NCBI RefSeq assembly: GCF_014651995.1
Contig: NZ_BMXY01000005.1
Location: forward strand, 1-64,000
Direction: 5' to 3'
Origin: Cognatilysobacter xinjiangensis
GTDB taxonomy: Bacteria; Pseudomonadota; Gammaproteobacteria; Xanthomonadales; Xanthomonadaceae
DNA: 64,000 bases
The translations under genes and the position numbers were made by a program. The notes beneath the pieces are model-generated. The model did no database searches. It saw only the letters and a list, made by a program, of their open reading frames with translations, and was not told the DNA's origin. This document shows positions 24,366 through 32,443 of the stretch, in pieces; position 1 is the first letter of the stretch; each line of letters starts with the position of its first letter.

Positions 24366-26435
24366 TCAGGCGGTGTAACCGAGCCGCTCGGCGACCGGGC
24401 CGAGCACCGCGAAGGCCTCGCCGAGCACGCCGTCGAAGCGGCGCCAGTGGCCGGCCGGCAGGCGCACCGGGCCGTAGGCCTGCGGCGGCGCGATCGGCAC
24501 CTGCAGCGCGAGCGCGTCGGCCAGCGCCTGGGCGATGGCGCGCGGGTCCTGCGCGATGTCGTCCATGCGGATGCTGCGGAACGGGATCACCTCGCCGGCC
24601 TCGATGTCGGCGACCTGCTCGAGCTGCGTGGCCAGCCAACGCGCGGCTTCGACGGTGTCCTCGAGGCGTAGCGGCATCGGGCTGCCGAACGCGATCCAGT
24701 CCAGCAGCATGTCGCGCGGATCGCGCAGGGCGATCAGCAGGCCGGCCTCCGGCAGGTGCGGGCGCAGGGCCAGCGCATAGGCGTTGTCCCAGAACGGCAG
24801 CCAGTCGAACACCACCTGCGGGTGCGCGCCGCGGCCGGCGAGCGCGGCGCGCCACTGGCCGACCATGTAGGCACCGTCGAGGCTGCCGTCGACCAGCGCC
24901 TGCGGCGTGTCGGGGCGCTGGAACGGGTCGGCCGGCGTCTCGGGGCCGATGCGGTCCTGCAGCAGCGGGCCGCCGCCGACTTCCAGCGTGCGCGCGAGGC
25001 GCTCGACCAGCGAGCCCGGCGCGCCCCACAGCAGCACGGTGATCGGCGCGCCCTCGGGCCGCGGCGCGAGTTCCGGCCACGGGCCCTTGAAGCCGCTGGC
25101 GGGCGGCGGCGGCAGGCGCTGCGAGGCGACCTCGGCATGCAGCGAGAGCCAGGTCGACACGGCCTCTTCGGTGCGATCGGCGCGGTCCAGCGCGAAGCCC
25201 AGCAGCTGGCGCAGCGCGATCGCGATGCCCGGGTCCTGCACGCGCTCGAGGATCGAGCGCAGGCGCGTCACCGCGGCCTGCGGCTCACGCTCCATCAGCC
25301 CGTTGACCAGGCGCATCTCGGCCATGGTGTGGCCGGGCTGCAGCTCGACGATGCGCTGCGCGACGGCCTCGGCGGCCTCGCCCTCGCCCGCCGCGTCCAG
25401 CGCGGTGAGGCGGGCGACCAGCGCCGGCACGTGGTCGGGCATGGCGACCAGCCAGCGGTCGATGACCGCGCGGGCCTCGTCGCCGGCGAAGGTTTCAACA
25501 CCGAGGCGCGCGAGCCACAGGTCGTTGACCTGCGGATGCGTGGCGAGCGCGGCGTCGAGCGTGCTGCGCGCGTCGTCGCGGTCGTCGCGCTGCTGCCAGG
25601 CGGCGAGCAGCGCGGAGATCGCGCGGCGGTCGCCCGGCATCATCGCGAGCGCGTGCTTCAGGCGCGGCACGGCGCTGTCGACGCGACCTGCGAGCAGCTC
25701 GAACTCGCCGGCGAGGCGATGCAGCGCGGGGCCGGCGGCCGGGTCGTCGAGGTGCGGGATCAGCTCGTCGGCGGCCTGGTCGGGTCGGCCCTGCTGGCGG
25801 ACGATGTCGGCCACCAGCGCGCGCAGCGAGAGGTTGCCCGGGGTGGTCTGCAGCACCCCGCGGAAGGCCTGCTCGGCGAACGCGAGATGGCCCTTGGCGA
25901 GGTAGGCGAAGCCCAGCGCGTTGCGCAGCAGCGGCTCGTCGGGCGCGAAGGTGCTGGCCTTGGACAGCAGCTCCAGCGCGTGGTCGGGGCGGCCGCGGCG
26001 CAACGCCAGCATGCCCTCGACGGCGCCGACGTGCGGGTGCTCCGGCGCGATGCGCGCGGCGGTGCGCACCAGGCGCTCGGCCTCGTCGAGCTCGCCGCGG
26101 GCCAGCGCCAGCTGGGCCTGGATGATGTAGGCCGGGAACTGGTTCGGATCGAGGCCGATCGAGCGCGCGAGGGCGCCTTCGGCGCGGTCGAGGTCGCGCG
26201 CCTGCAGCAGCAGGCCGGCGCGTTCGAGGTGCAGGTCGGCGTCCTCGGGCGCGCGTTCGAGCGCACCGTCGAGCGTGGCCAGCGCCGCGTCGGTATCGCC
26301 GGCCAGGCGCTGCGCGGCGGCCAGCAGGCGCAACGCACGGATGTCGTCGGGCTGGCTGTCGACCAGGGTCTGGGCGGCGGGCAGCGCCTCGTCGGCGGCG
26401 CCCCGGCGGAGCGCGTCGAGGACGGTGTCGTACAT
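24366..26435 (-). CDS. TPR protein with degenerate sulfotransferase domain
   Basis: About the first 430 residues of this 689-residue protein are tetratricopeptide repeats (for example ALPAAQTLVDSQPDDIRALRLLAAAQRL and following 34-residue units). The last 230 resemble the sulfotransferase domain of TPR-sulfotransferases: ITVLLWGAPGSLVERLARTLE at the 5'-phosphosulfate loop, LLIALRDPRDMLLDW at the 3'-phosphate loop, and a C-terminal PAGHWRRFDGVLGEAF. The first loop lacks the usual PRSGT core, so transfer activity is doubtful. It is cytoplasmic by sequence. The start at 26435 has only a weak GGAA ribosome site. It lies upstream of the PEBP gene in one direction. Confidence 0.75.
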   Translation of the reverse strand: MYDTVLDALRRGAADEALPAAQTLVDSQPDDIRALRLLAAAQRLAGDTDAALATLDGALERAPEDADLHLERAGLLLQARDLDRAEGALARSIGLDPNQFPAYIIQAQLALARGELDEAERLVRTAARIAPEHPHVGAVEGMLALRRGRPDHALELLSKASTFAPDEPLLRNALGFAYLAKGHLAFAEQAFRGVLQTTPGNLSLRALVADIVRQQGRPDQAADELIPHLDDPAAGPALHRLAGEFELLAGRVDSAVPRLKHALAMMPGDRRAISALLAAWQQRDDRDDARSTLDAALATHPQVNDLWLARLGVETFAGDEARAVIDRWLVAMPDHVPALVARLTALDAAGEGEAAEAVAQRIVELQPGHTMAEMRLVNGLMEREPQAAVTRLRSILERVQDPGIAIALRQLLGFALDRADRTEEAVSTWLSLHAEVASQRLPPPPASGFKGPWPELAPRPEGAPITVLLWGAPGSLVERLARTLEVGGGPLLQDRIGPETPADPFQRPDTPQALVDGSLDGAYMVGQWRAALAGRGAHPQVVFDWLPFWDNAYALALRPHLPEAGLLIALRDPRDMLLDWIAFGSPMPLRLEDTVEAARWLATQLEQVADIEAGEVIPFRSIRMDDIAQDPRAIAQALADALALQVPIAPPQAYGPVRLPAGHWRRFDGVLGEAFAVLGPVAERLGYTA

Positions 26436-26480
26436 GGGATTTCCGGTAGGAGCCGAAGCGAATCCCCGATTGTAGGGGCG

Positions 26481-27470
26481 CTACGCGGGCTCCGGCGCGT
26501 CCAGCACGCGCGCGACCCAACGCTCGCCCCAGCCGTCGAGGCGCGCATCGAGCAGGAAGCCGCAGTGCCCGCCGTGGCGGGTGATGGTCAGCCGCGTCCC
26601 CGGCGCGCGTTCGAGGCGCTCGAAGTCCTCGACCGGGATGACCGGATCGTCGGCCGCGGTAAGGATCTCGGCCGGCACCTGCAACGCGGCGAGGCGCTGG
26701 CCCGCCAGTGTGTAGCCGGCGAAGTAGTTTTCCAGCGTGCCGAATTCGGTGTGCCGCTCGACCAGCCACTGCGTGAGCGGCGCCAGGCGCTGGCGCAGCG
26801 TGCGGTCGTCGAGGTGCAAGAGATGCGGAAACAGCTCGCGCTTGCGCATCAGCGAGGCGCGCCACTTGTGCTCGAAATAGCGCCGGTACAGGCCGAGGCC
26901 GCGATCCATCGCGCGCATGGTGCGCGCCGGGTCGAGTACCGGGCAGACCGCGGCGATGCGCTCGAGCGCCAGGCCGGCCGCGGGCGCGCGCAGGCCGAGG
27001 CGCAGCGCGAAGTTGCCGCCCAGCGAATAGCCGGCGACGACCATCCGCGGTGCCGGGAACCGGCGCGTGACTTCCACCGCCGCGCGCACCACTTCGTCGA
27101 TGCGGTTGGAGTGGAAGATCTGCTCGTTGAGGTGATGGCTGTCGCCGTGGTCGCGGAAATTCAGCCGGAACGTCGACCAGCCGCGCGCGAGCAGCTCGCC
27201 GGCGGTGAGCCGCATGTAGTTCGAGTCGACGCTGCCTTCCCAGCCGTGCAGCAGCAGCGCGAGTCCTTTCGACGCGCCGTTGGCCGGCGCGTCGTGCACG
27301 CCGGACAGGCGTACGCCGTCGCCCGCGTCGATGACGTGCGCCGTGCAGTGCGAACCCTGTGCGGCCAGGCGCCGCTCGCCGAGGCGGCGGCGCAGCGGGC
27401 TGGAGCCAAGAATCGTCTGGAGGTTCGGATCGCGCAGCCACCACGGCGGCGCGAAGTCGGCGGGGCGCAT
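26481..27470 (-). CDS. YheT-type alpha/beta hydrolase
   Basis: The 329-residue protein has the YheT/ABHD1-3 pattern: an N-terminal PPWWLRDPNLQTILG, the oxyanion segment LLLHGWEGSVDSNYM, the nucleophile elbow GYSLGGN, the catalytic Asp in TAADDPVIPVEDF and the His in HGGHCGFL. Family members are esterases or phospholipase-like enzymes of unknown physiological substrate. There is no signal peptide. Six bases separate it from the acyltransferase stop codon, so an acyl-lipid role shared with that gene is a reasonable guess. Confidence 0.88.
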   Translation of the reverse strand: MRPADFAPPWWLRDPNLQTILGSSPLRRRLGERRLAAQGSHCTAHVIDAGDGVRLSGVHDAPANGASKGLALLLHGWEGSVDSNYMRLTAGELLARGWSTFRLNFRDHGDSHHLNEQIFHSNRIDEVVRAAVEVTRRFPAPRMVVAGYSLGGNFALRLGLRAPAAGLALERIAAVCPVLDPARTMRAMDRGLGLYRRYFEHKWRASLMRKRELFPHLLHLDDRTLRQRLAPLTQWLVERHTEFGTLENYFAGYTLAGQRLAALQVPAEILTAADDPVIPVEDFERLERAPGTRLTITRHGGHCGFLLDARLDGWGERWVARVLDAPEPA

Positions 27471-27476
27471 CGCCGC

Positions 27477-28277
27477 TCAGCCCATCGCGTCGACGATGCG
27501 TCGGCGCGCGAGCTCGGCGATACGGCGCCGGCCCTCTTCGCGGCCGGCGGGAATCGGCTCGAGGAAATGCACGGTCGCGGTGCGCGCCGGCTCGCCGAGC
27601 AGGCGCACGAAGTTGGCGGCGAAACTCTCGCGCCGGCCGAAGGCCACGACCTGCTGCGCCGCGCCGTGCTCGCCGTAGATCAATGCGACCGGCTGCACCG
27701 GCACGCCGGCACCGACCGCCGCGGTGAAGATGCGCGCGTGGAACGGGCCGATCTCGGTGCCGCCGCGCGTGCCGCCCTCGGGGAACACGCCGACCGCCTC
27801 GCCCTGCTGCAGCCGGCGCACCATCTCGCCGAGCACGCCGCCGAGCGATTCGGTGCTGCCGCGGCGGTGGAAGATGGTCTGCCCGCGCGCGGCGAGCCAG
27901 CCCACCAGCGGCCAGCGCGAGATCTCGTCCTTGGCCACGAAACCCATCATGCGCTGGCTGTGCAGCATCGAGATGTCGACCCAGCCGACGTGGTTGGCGA
28001 CGAACATCACCGCGCCCGGCAACGGCACGCCTTCGCGGCGCAGGCGGAAGCCGAACACGCGCATCAGGCCGGCCTGCCAGGCGCGGATGACGCGGTGCTG
28101 GAACGGCTCGTCGCCCCAGCGCCAGCCGCGGGTGAAGGGCAGCAACAGCAGCAGGGTCAGCGGCAGGTGCACCAGCGCGTGCCAGAGCAGCATCGGCACG
28201 CGGACCAGGTAGCGCGGCAGGCGCAGCAAGGCGGCGCCCGGCGCGGCCGCGCCTGCGGGGGAAGTGGGCGCGTTCAT
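27477..28277 (-). CDS. 1-acyl-sn-glycerol-3-phosphate acyltransferase family protein
   Basis: The 266-residue protein has an N-terminal membrane segment (PMLLWHALVHLPLTLLLLLP) and the PlsC motifs: NHVGWVD (HX4D catalytic pair), IFHRRGSTES, and FPEGGTRGGTEIGPFHA. The typical FPEGTR is widened by one Gly. PlsC-type enzymes acylate lysophosphatidate; others in the family acylate ornithine lipids or other lyso-lipids, and sequence alone does not settle which. ATG at 28277 was chosen over a longer frame that reads Arg/Cys-rich sequence. It is followed after six bases by the YheT hydrolase. Confidence 0.85.
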   Translation of the reverse strand: MNAPTSPAGAAAPGAALLRLPRYLVRVPMLLWHALVHLPLTLLLLLPFTRGWRWGDEPFQHRVIRAWQAGLMRVFGFRLRREGVPLPGAVMFVANHVGWVDISMLHSQRMMGFVAKDEISRWPLVGWLAARGQTIFHRRGSTESLGGVLGEMVRRLQQGEAVGVFPEGGTRGGTEIGPFHARIFTAAVGAGVPVQPVALIYGEHGAAQQVVAFGRRESFAANFVRLLGEPARTATVHFLEPIPAGREEGRRRIAELARRRIVDAMG

Positions 28278-28317
28278 CGGCGCAAGCGTACCGGAGGCGT
28301 GGTGGCGACGGGAGCGA

Positions 28318-28761
28318 TCAGCGCGCCGCGCGCGCGACCACCGCGAGCGTGAGCCGCGAGATGCACACCAGCCTGCCGCGTGCGTCCTCGATGCGGATTT
28401 CCCAGACGTGCGTGCCGGCGCCCACGTGCAGCGCACGCGCGGTGCCGGTGACCACGCCCTCGCGCGCACCGCGCACGTGGTTGGCGTTGATCTCGATGCC
28501 CACGCAGATGCGGTCCTCGGGCACGCAGAGGTTTCCGGCGGTGGAGCCGAGCGTCTCCGCCAGCAGCACCGAGGCGCCGCCGTGCAGCAGGCCGTAGGGC
28601 TGTCTGGTGCGCGCGTCGACGGGCATGGTCGCGCGCAGGAAGTCGGGGCCGATCTCGGTGAATTCGATGCCGAGCGCGACGATCGCGGTATCGCGCGAGA
28701 GCGCGTTGAGCCGGTCGATCGTGGTGGCGGTGCGGAAGGGCGAAGCGGGCGTGTCGGTCAT
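28318..28761 (-). CDS. Hotdog-fold acyl-CoA thioesterase (YdiI/MenI type)
   Basis: The 147-residue protein closely follows E. coli YdiI: ATMPVDARTRQPYGLLHGGA, then SVLLAETLGSTAGNLC with the catalytic Glu, VGIEINANHVRGAREGVV, and the C-terminal HVWEIRIEDARGRLVCISRL. YdiI hydrolyses 1,4-dihydroxy-2-naphthoyl-CoA and other aryl-CoA esters; its paralogue EntH edits enterobactin synthesis. Which substrate applies here is not visible, and no men or ent genes are nearby. It lies 40 bases upstream of the acyltransferase gene in the same direction. Confidence 0.9.
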   Translation of the reverse strand: MTDTPASPFRTATTIDRLNALSRDTAIVALGIEFTEIGPDFLRATMPVDARTRQPYGLLHGGASVLLAETLGSTAGNLCVPEDRICVGIEINANHVRGAREGVVTGTARALHVGAGTHVWEIRIEDARGRLVCISRLTLAVVARAAR

Positions 28762-28860
28762 CCGCGAAAGGTTACCTGCCCGGCGGGCCCGATCAGGGAT
28801 CGCGCTCCGTTCCGCAGCGTCGCATCGATGCTGCATGACGCAGCGGACGCCGACGGATCG

Positions 28861-29004
28861 CGCCGGCCTTCGCGGCCGGCGGTCCCGGGTCCGCGCCCCG
28901 CGTCACCGCCGTCGATTCCCGCTGGGAATCCTCGAACCCGACGCCGGAATCCGGTCGGCCCTTTCGGGCGACGGCGTCGACGGACGTCTGCATCGGCGGT
29001 GACG
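28861..29004 (-). repeat. Multi-branched inverted-repeat element
   Basis: An 11-bp outer stem (28901-28911 with 28994-29004) encloses a 7-bp GATTCCC/GGGAATC hairpin (28914-28930) and an 8-bp stem (28939-28946 with 28972-28979) capped by GCCC-TTTC-GGGC. A separate GC hairpin follows at 28861-28882. All elements pair perfectly. The position, between the small gene stop (29039) and the thioesterase start (28761), suggests a structured leader or 3'-UTR; a dispersed REP-type palindrome is the alternative, since the GATTCCC hairpin resembles a common proteobacterial repeat. Confidence 0.5.
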
Positions 29005-29038
29005 GGACTGCGCGGCAGCCCGGGAAGCGGTGCGTGGA

Positions 29039-29233
29039 TCAGGCGACGCGGAAACGGGCACCGCCGGTGTTGCTGGTGTAGCCACGCGGGGCGGCGTAAC
29101 CGCTGCTGCGGCCGTAGCCGACGCCGAAGTCGCGCTCGCGGGAGCGGTTGGACGGGTTGACGAAGGGCACGACGCGGGCGGCGGCGTTGACGGGGGCCGG
29201 GGTGCGGACGGTGGCGGCGAAGTCGGTGGTCAT
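29039..29233 (-). CDS. Unknown 64-residue Gly/Arg/Tyr-rich protein
   Basis: I do not recognise this protein. It starts TTDFAATVRTPAPVNAAAR, has a hydrophobic VVPFVNPSNRS stretch, then RERDFGVGYGRSSGYAA and a C-terminus with RGYTSNTGGARFRVA. It has no membrane segment, signal peptide or Cys. The second half is low in hydrophobics and rich in Gly, Arg, Ser and Tyr, as in nucleic-acid-binding tails or peptide precursors. Codon use matches the neighbourhood (third positions almost all G or C) and a GAGA ribosome site precedes the ATG, so it is probably real. It is divergent from the PadR gene and preceded by an inverted repeat. Confidence 0.6.
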   Translation of the reverse strand: MTTDFAATVRTPAPVNAAARVVPFVNPSNRSRERDFGVGYGRSSGYAAPRGYTSNTGGARFRVA

Positions 29234-29256
29234 GGCGGCTGTCTCGGTGGGTTAGT

Positions 29257-29290
29257 GAATCGGTGTGTTGGTAAAGTACAACACCGATTC
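29257..29290. promoter_or_regulatory. 10-bp inverted repeat upstream of the small gene
   Basis: GAATCGGTGT (29257-29266) and ACACCGATTC (29281-29290) pair perfectly around a 14-base AT-richer loop, 24 bases before the small gene start. It could be an operator or a 5'-leader hairpin of that gene. The sequence differs from the GATATATC boxes near the PadR start. Confidence 0.45.
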
Positions 29291-29466
29291 GGACGCGCCA
29301 ATGGGTCGGAAGTCATGGGGCCCCGATAGACGTTGCCCGGCCGACGAACGGTAGGCACAGCAGGGGTTCGCGACTGCCGTGCGGCGTATCCGCGTCGCCG
29401 GCTCATGTCGATGTATGGACGGTGGCCCGCTCCCGTTGCCGGCGTATTGCGTCCGCCATTCTGATT

Positions 29467-29500
29467 CGATATATCTAAATCACTCTATTGCGATATATCT
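29467..29500. promoter_or_regulatory. Paired CGATATATCT boxes before the PadR gene
   Basis: CGATATATCT occurs at 29467-29476 and again at 29491-29500, 24 bp apart, each with the palindromic core GATATATC. This is the most AT-rich spot of the region and ends five bases before the PadR ATG. The arrangement suits binding by the PadR protein itself and an autoregulated, possibly leaderless, transcript. Confidence 0.55.
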
Positions 29501-29505
29501 TGAAC

Positions 29506-30156
29506 ATGCCGCGGTATCACCACTACGACGACGCGCCCCATAGCGCCCACATCCCGACGTCCTGCGGCCCGTGCGGCGGAATCCACTGGGCCGGCCCGCA
29601 TCGCGGCGGCCCGCACGAGCACGGCCACGACCATCCGCATGGCGGACGCCGCGGCGGCCACGGCGGTCCGGGCGGGCGCGGCCGGCGCCTCTTCGGCCAC
29701 GGCGACATGAAGCTGCTCCTGCTCACGCTGATCGAGCCGCAGCCGCGCCACGGCTACGAGCTGATCCGCCTGATCGAGGAGCTCTTCCATGGCGAGTACT
29801 CGCCCAGCCCCGGCGTCGTGTATCCGGGTCTCTCGTTGCTGGAGGACCTGGGCCACGTCGCTGTCGAGCGCATCGATGGCAGCCGCAAGCTGTACGCGAT
29901 CACCGATGCGGGGCGCGACTTCCTCGCGGCCAACCGCGAGAGCGTCGATGCGGTGCGCAGCCGCGCCGAACACGGTGCACGCATCGCCGCCCGGCGCGCT
30001 GTTCCCGACGAGGTCCGTACCGCCATGGGCGCGCTGAAGCAGGCGCTCGCCGACCGCAACGAATGGACCACCGGGGATACCGCACGCGTGGCCGCGATCC
30101 TCGCCGACGCCGCCACGCGCATCGCCGACGCCACACCGCCCGAGGACATCGCATGA
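29506..30156 (+). CDS. yqjI: YqjI-like PadR family metal-responsive regulator
   Basis: The 216-residue protein has an N-terminal 65-residue extension rich in His and Gly with a CGPC pair (for example PHEHGHDHPHGG), then a PadR winged helix (FGHGDMKLLLLTLIE, HGYELIRLIEELFHGEYSPSPG, VVYPGLSLLEDLG) and a C-terminal dimer helix. E. coli YqjI has the same layout; there the extension binds nickel and the protein represses the iron-reductase gene yqjH and itself. No yqjH homologue adjoins here. ATG at 29506 has no ribosome site and follows two GATATATC boxes directly; a TTG at 29488 is less likely. The DUF3861 gene overlaps the stop by four bases. Confidence 0.85.
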   Translation: MPRYHHYDDAPHSAHIPTSCGPCGGIHWAGPHRGGPHEHGHDHPHGGRRGGHGGPGGRGRRLFGHGDMKLLLLTLIEPQPRHGYELIRLIEELFHGEYSPSPGVVYPGLSLLEDLGHVAVERIDGSRKLYAITDAGRDFLAANRESVDAVRSRAEHGARIAARRAVPDEVRTAMGALKQALADRNEWTTGDTARVAAILADAATRIADATPPEDIA

Positions 30157-30464
30157 AGCAGCACCGCTACCGCATCACTGTCGAGCATCTCGCGGACGCC
30201 AACGGCGCGCCGGGCACGCAGGCGCCCCTCGTGTTCGAGGCCGGCAACCACGACGAGATCCTCGCCATCGCCGAACGCATCCGCTCACGCGGCCTGTTCG
30301 ACGAAGGGACCTCCGCCGCGTTCGCCATCGGCCTGAAGCTGTTCGGCGAGGTCATGCTCGAGCACCGCGGCCATCCGCTCTTCGACGAGCTGATGCCCGC
30401 GTTCCGCGATTTCATGAAGAAGCTCAAGTCGCCGGACGCCGCGCGCCCCGCGAACGACGCCTGA
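30153..30464 (+). CDS. DUF3861 domain-containing protein
   Basis: This 103-residue protein begins KQHRYRITVEHLADANGAPG and continues with LVFEAGNHDEILAIAERI, the pattern of DUF3861, a small family of unknown function. It lacks membrane segments, Cys and obvious catalytic residues. The start overlaps the PadR stop codon (ATGA), so it is translated from the same message and probably works with, or is controlled by, that regulator. It converges on the phospholipase D gene, whose stop lies five bases away. Confidence 0.85.
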   Translation: MKQHRYRITVEHLADANGAPGTQAPLVFEAGNHDEILAIAERIRSRGLFDEGTSAAFAIGLKLFGEVMLEHRGHPLFDELMPAFRDFMKKLKSPDAARPANDA

Positions 30465-30469
30465 CGCGC

Positions 30470-32443
30470 TTACAAAATCGGCGCCAGCCCCGCCCCGAAC
30501 GCGGTGAAGATGCGCGTCAGGAGGCTCTTGAGCCCCAGCGCGACTTCAGGGAAATCGCCGACCGGCTCGTAGCAGTCGCGAAAGCGCGGATCGTCCGGCG
30601 GCAACGGCGCCGGGCACTCGGGCGAGGCCCGGAACTCGTAGCTGGTCGCATAGCGACGCGGCCAGAAGTCGAACACCGGCAACTGCTCGGAGGCCTTGCC
30701 GACCGAATACGTGAGCCCGGACAGCACGGGCGGCTTGTCGCGCGGCGCGATCACCCAGGAGTTTGCCGGCGCGATGTCGCGGTCGATGCTGGCCGCGAGC
30801 TCGCGCGCGAACGCGGGATCGCGGATCACCACCATCGACTCGGTGTTGTAGCGATCGCCGCGCGGATCGAAATTGTGCGTGCCGACCACGCCCACCGCTT
30901 CGTCGACGACCAGCGACTTCGCATGCAGGCCCATGCGCAGGCCGGCGCGCTGCAGCGGAACCGGCGAATTGCTGCGACGGCTGCCGAAGGCGAGCGCGGC
31001 GAATTCGCGCGCGAGCGGACGCGTTGCCGCACGCGCCGCCTGGCGGGCGCGCTGTCGCGCCTGCGCGCAGTCGATCGCGCTGTTGCGATCGCATTCCACG
31101 CGCCTGGACGGGCGCGGCGCCGGCGGCTGGCCGTCGGGCCCGATCGCACCGGTGGTGGCGAGGTCGATCGGCGCGTCCTCGGGAAACGGCTTCATCTCGT
31201 AGATGTTGAAGCCGTAGTCGCGCAGGTAGCGGCGCTTGTACTTGTAGGACAGCGCGTAGGCGATGAACGCATCGGTGGAGGCGAGGCTGTTGGTCGACAC
31301 GATCACGCGCGGCGGCGATTCGCGGCGGCGCAGCTCGCGGAACACCGCGCGCGCCGGCTCCGACAGCACGAGGTACGGCGTCTGCAGCATCACCCGCTCG
31401 CGCGCACCGAGGATCAAGTCGCGCAGCGCGCTGCTCGACGGCGAGAGCCGGCCGTCGCGCACGTCCTTGCCGGGCGGATCGGCGACGTAGTCGACATGGC
31501 CGACGGGCAGCACGCGGCTGATGAGCCGCTCGCGCACCAGTTGCGGATCGTCGGCCACCGCCTTGGCCGAACGCAGCCGCGCGGGCTGGTCGGGCGTGGC
31601 CGCAGGCAGCGCCGGCACGCCTTCGCGCAGCAGCAGGCGGCCGACGTCGCTGAGGTGTTCGACCGGCACGCTGCGCGCGTCGTTCCAGTAGCGCTCGAAG
31701 CTGTCGCCCATGTCGCGCGCGGCGGGGCCGGCGACCATCAGGTCGCGGTCGCGGAAGTTGTACTCGGCGTCCCAGTCGTAATAGTCGTCCTGGTAGTTGC
31801 GGCCGCCGGTGATGCCGATCGCGCCGTCGATCAGCAGGAGCTTGGTATGCATGCGCTGGTTGAGTGCGCGCCAGCAACAGGCGCCGGCCAGCACGTAGCC
31901 GGGATACGTGATGCGCGCACGCCCCAGCACCGGGTTGTAGATGCGGACCTGCAGATTGGCGTGCACGCCGGCGAGCGCGGCCAGCGTCTCCACGCGCTTG
32001 AGCGCGGAGAGCTGATCCATCAGCAGGCGCACGCGCACACCGCGGCGCGCGGCGCCGATCAGCTCGTCGAGCACGAAGCGCCCGGCGTCGTCCTCGTCGA
32101 AGATGTAGGTCTGCAGGTCGATCGCGGTGGTGGCGCTGCGGATCAGGTCGATGCGCGCGAGCAGCGCGTCGCTGCCGCGGTCGAGCAGCAGCGTGTAATG
32201 GCGCGGCTCGCCCGGCGTGGACTCGGCGAAGGCGCGGCCGGCGAGTTCGTGCAGCTCGGACGCGCGCGCGCAGGCGTCGGCGCGGTCGCAATCGGTGTCG
32301 ATGGGGCGCGCCTGGCCGACGATCGCGTCCACCGCCTGCGTCTGCTGCGGCGACAGGCCCGCGCAGCCGGCGAGGAGGCACAGCGCGAGCGCCAGCACCA
32401 GGCGCAGCGCGAGGGACGGCGGATCAGTCGGCGAAACGGACAT
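30470..32443 (-). CDS. Phospholipase D family lipoprotein (ClsC/YmdC-like)
   Basis: The 657-residue protein has a lipoprotein signal (LALCLLAGCAG, Cys near residue 28) and two HKD catalytic motifs: HTKLLLIDGAIGITGGRN in the N-terminal half and HAKSLVVDEAVGVVGTHNFDPRG in the C-terminal half. This is the layout of YmdC/ClsC-like phosphatidyltransferases and related phospholipase D enzymes that act on envelope lipids. A basic low-complexity insert (about residues 430-475) lies before the second motif. Its start overlaps the end of the YceI gene by 20 bases, so translation is probably coupled. No ribosome site is visible in the overlap. Confidence 0.87.
   Translation of the reverse strand: MSVSPTDPPSLALRLVLALALCLLAGCAGLSPQQTQAVDAIVGQARPIDTDCDRADACARASELHELAGRAFAESTPGEPRHYTLLLDRGSDALLARIDLIRSATTAIDLQTYIFDEDDAGRFVLDELIGAARRGVRVRLLMDQLSALKRVETLAALAGVHANLQVRIYNPVLGRARITYPGYVLAGACCWRALNQRMHTKLLLIDGAIGITGGRNYQDDYYDWDAEYNFRDRDLMVAGPAARDMGDSFERYWNDARSVPVEHLSDVGRLLLREGVPALPAATPDQPARLRSAKAVADDPQLVRERLISRVLPVGHVDYVADPPGKDVRDGRLSPSSSALRDLILGARERVMLQTPYLVLSEPARAVFRELRRRESPPRVIVSTNSLASTDAFIAYALSYKYKRRYLRDYGFNIYEMKPFPEDAPIDLATTGAIGPDGQPPAPRPSRRVECDRNSAIDCAQARQRARQAARAATRPLAREFAALAFGSRRSNSPVPLQRAGLRMGLHAKSLVVDEAVGVVGTHNFDPRGDRYNTESMVVIRDPAFARELAASIDRDIAPANSWVIAPRDKPPVLSGLTYSVGKASEQLPVFDFWPRRYATSYEFRASPECPAPLPPDDPRFRDCYEPVGDFPEVALGLKSLLTRIFTAFGAGLAPIL

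Noticed and set aside
24756-28352. A 1,198-codon plus-strand frame opposite the TPR, hydrolase and acyltransferase genes
   Set aside because: It crosses three well-supported minus-strand genes and has no recognisable motif; high G+C suppresses stop codons on both strands.
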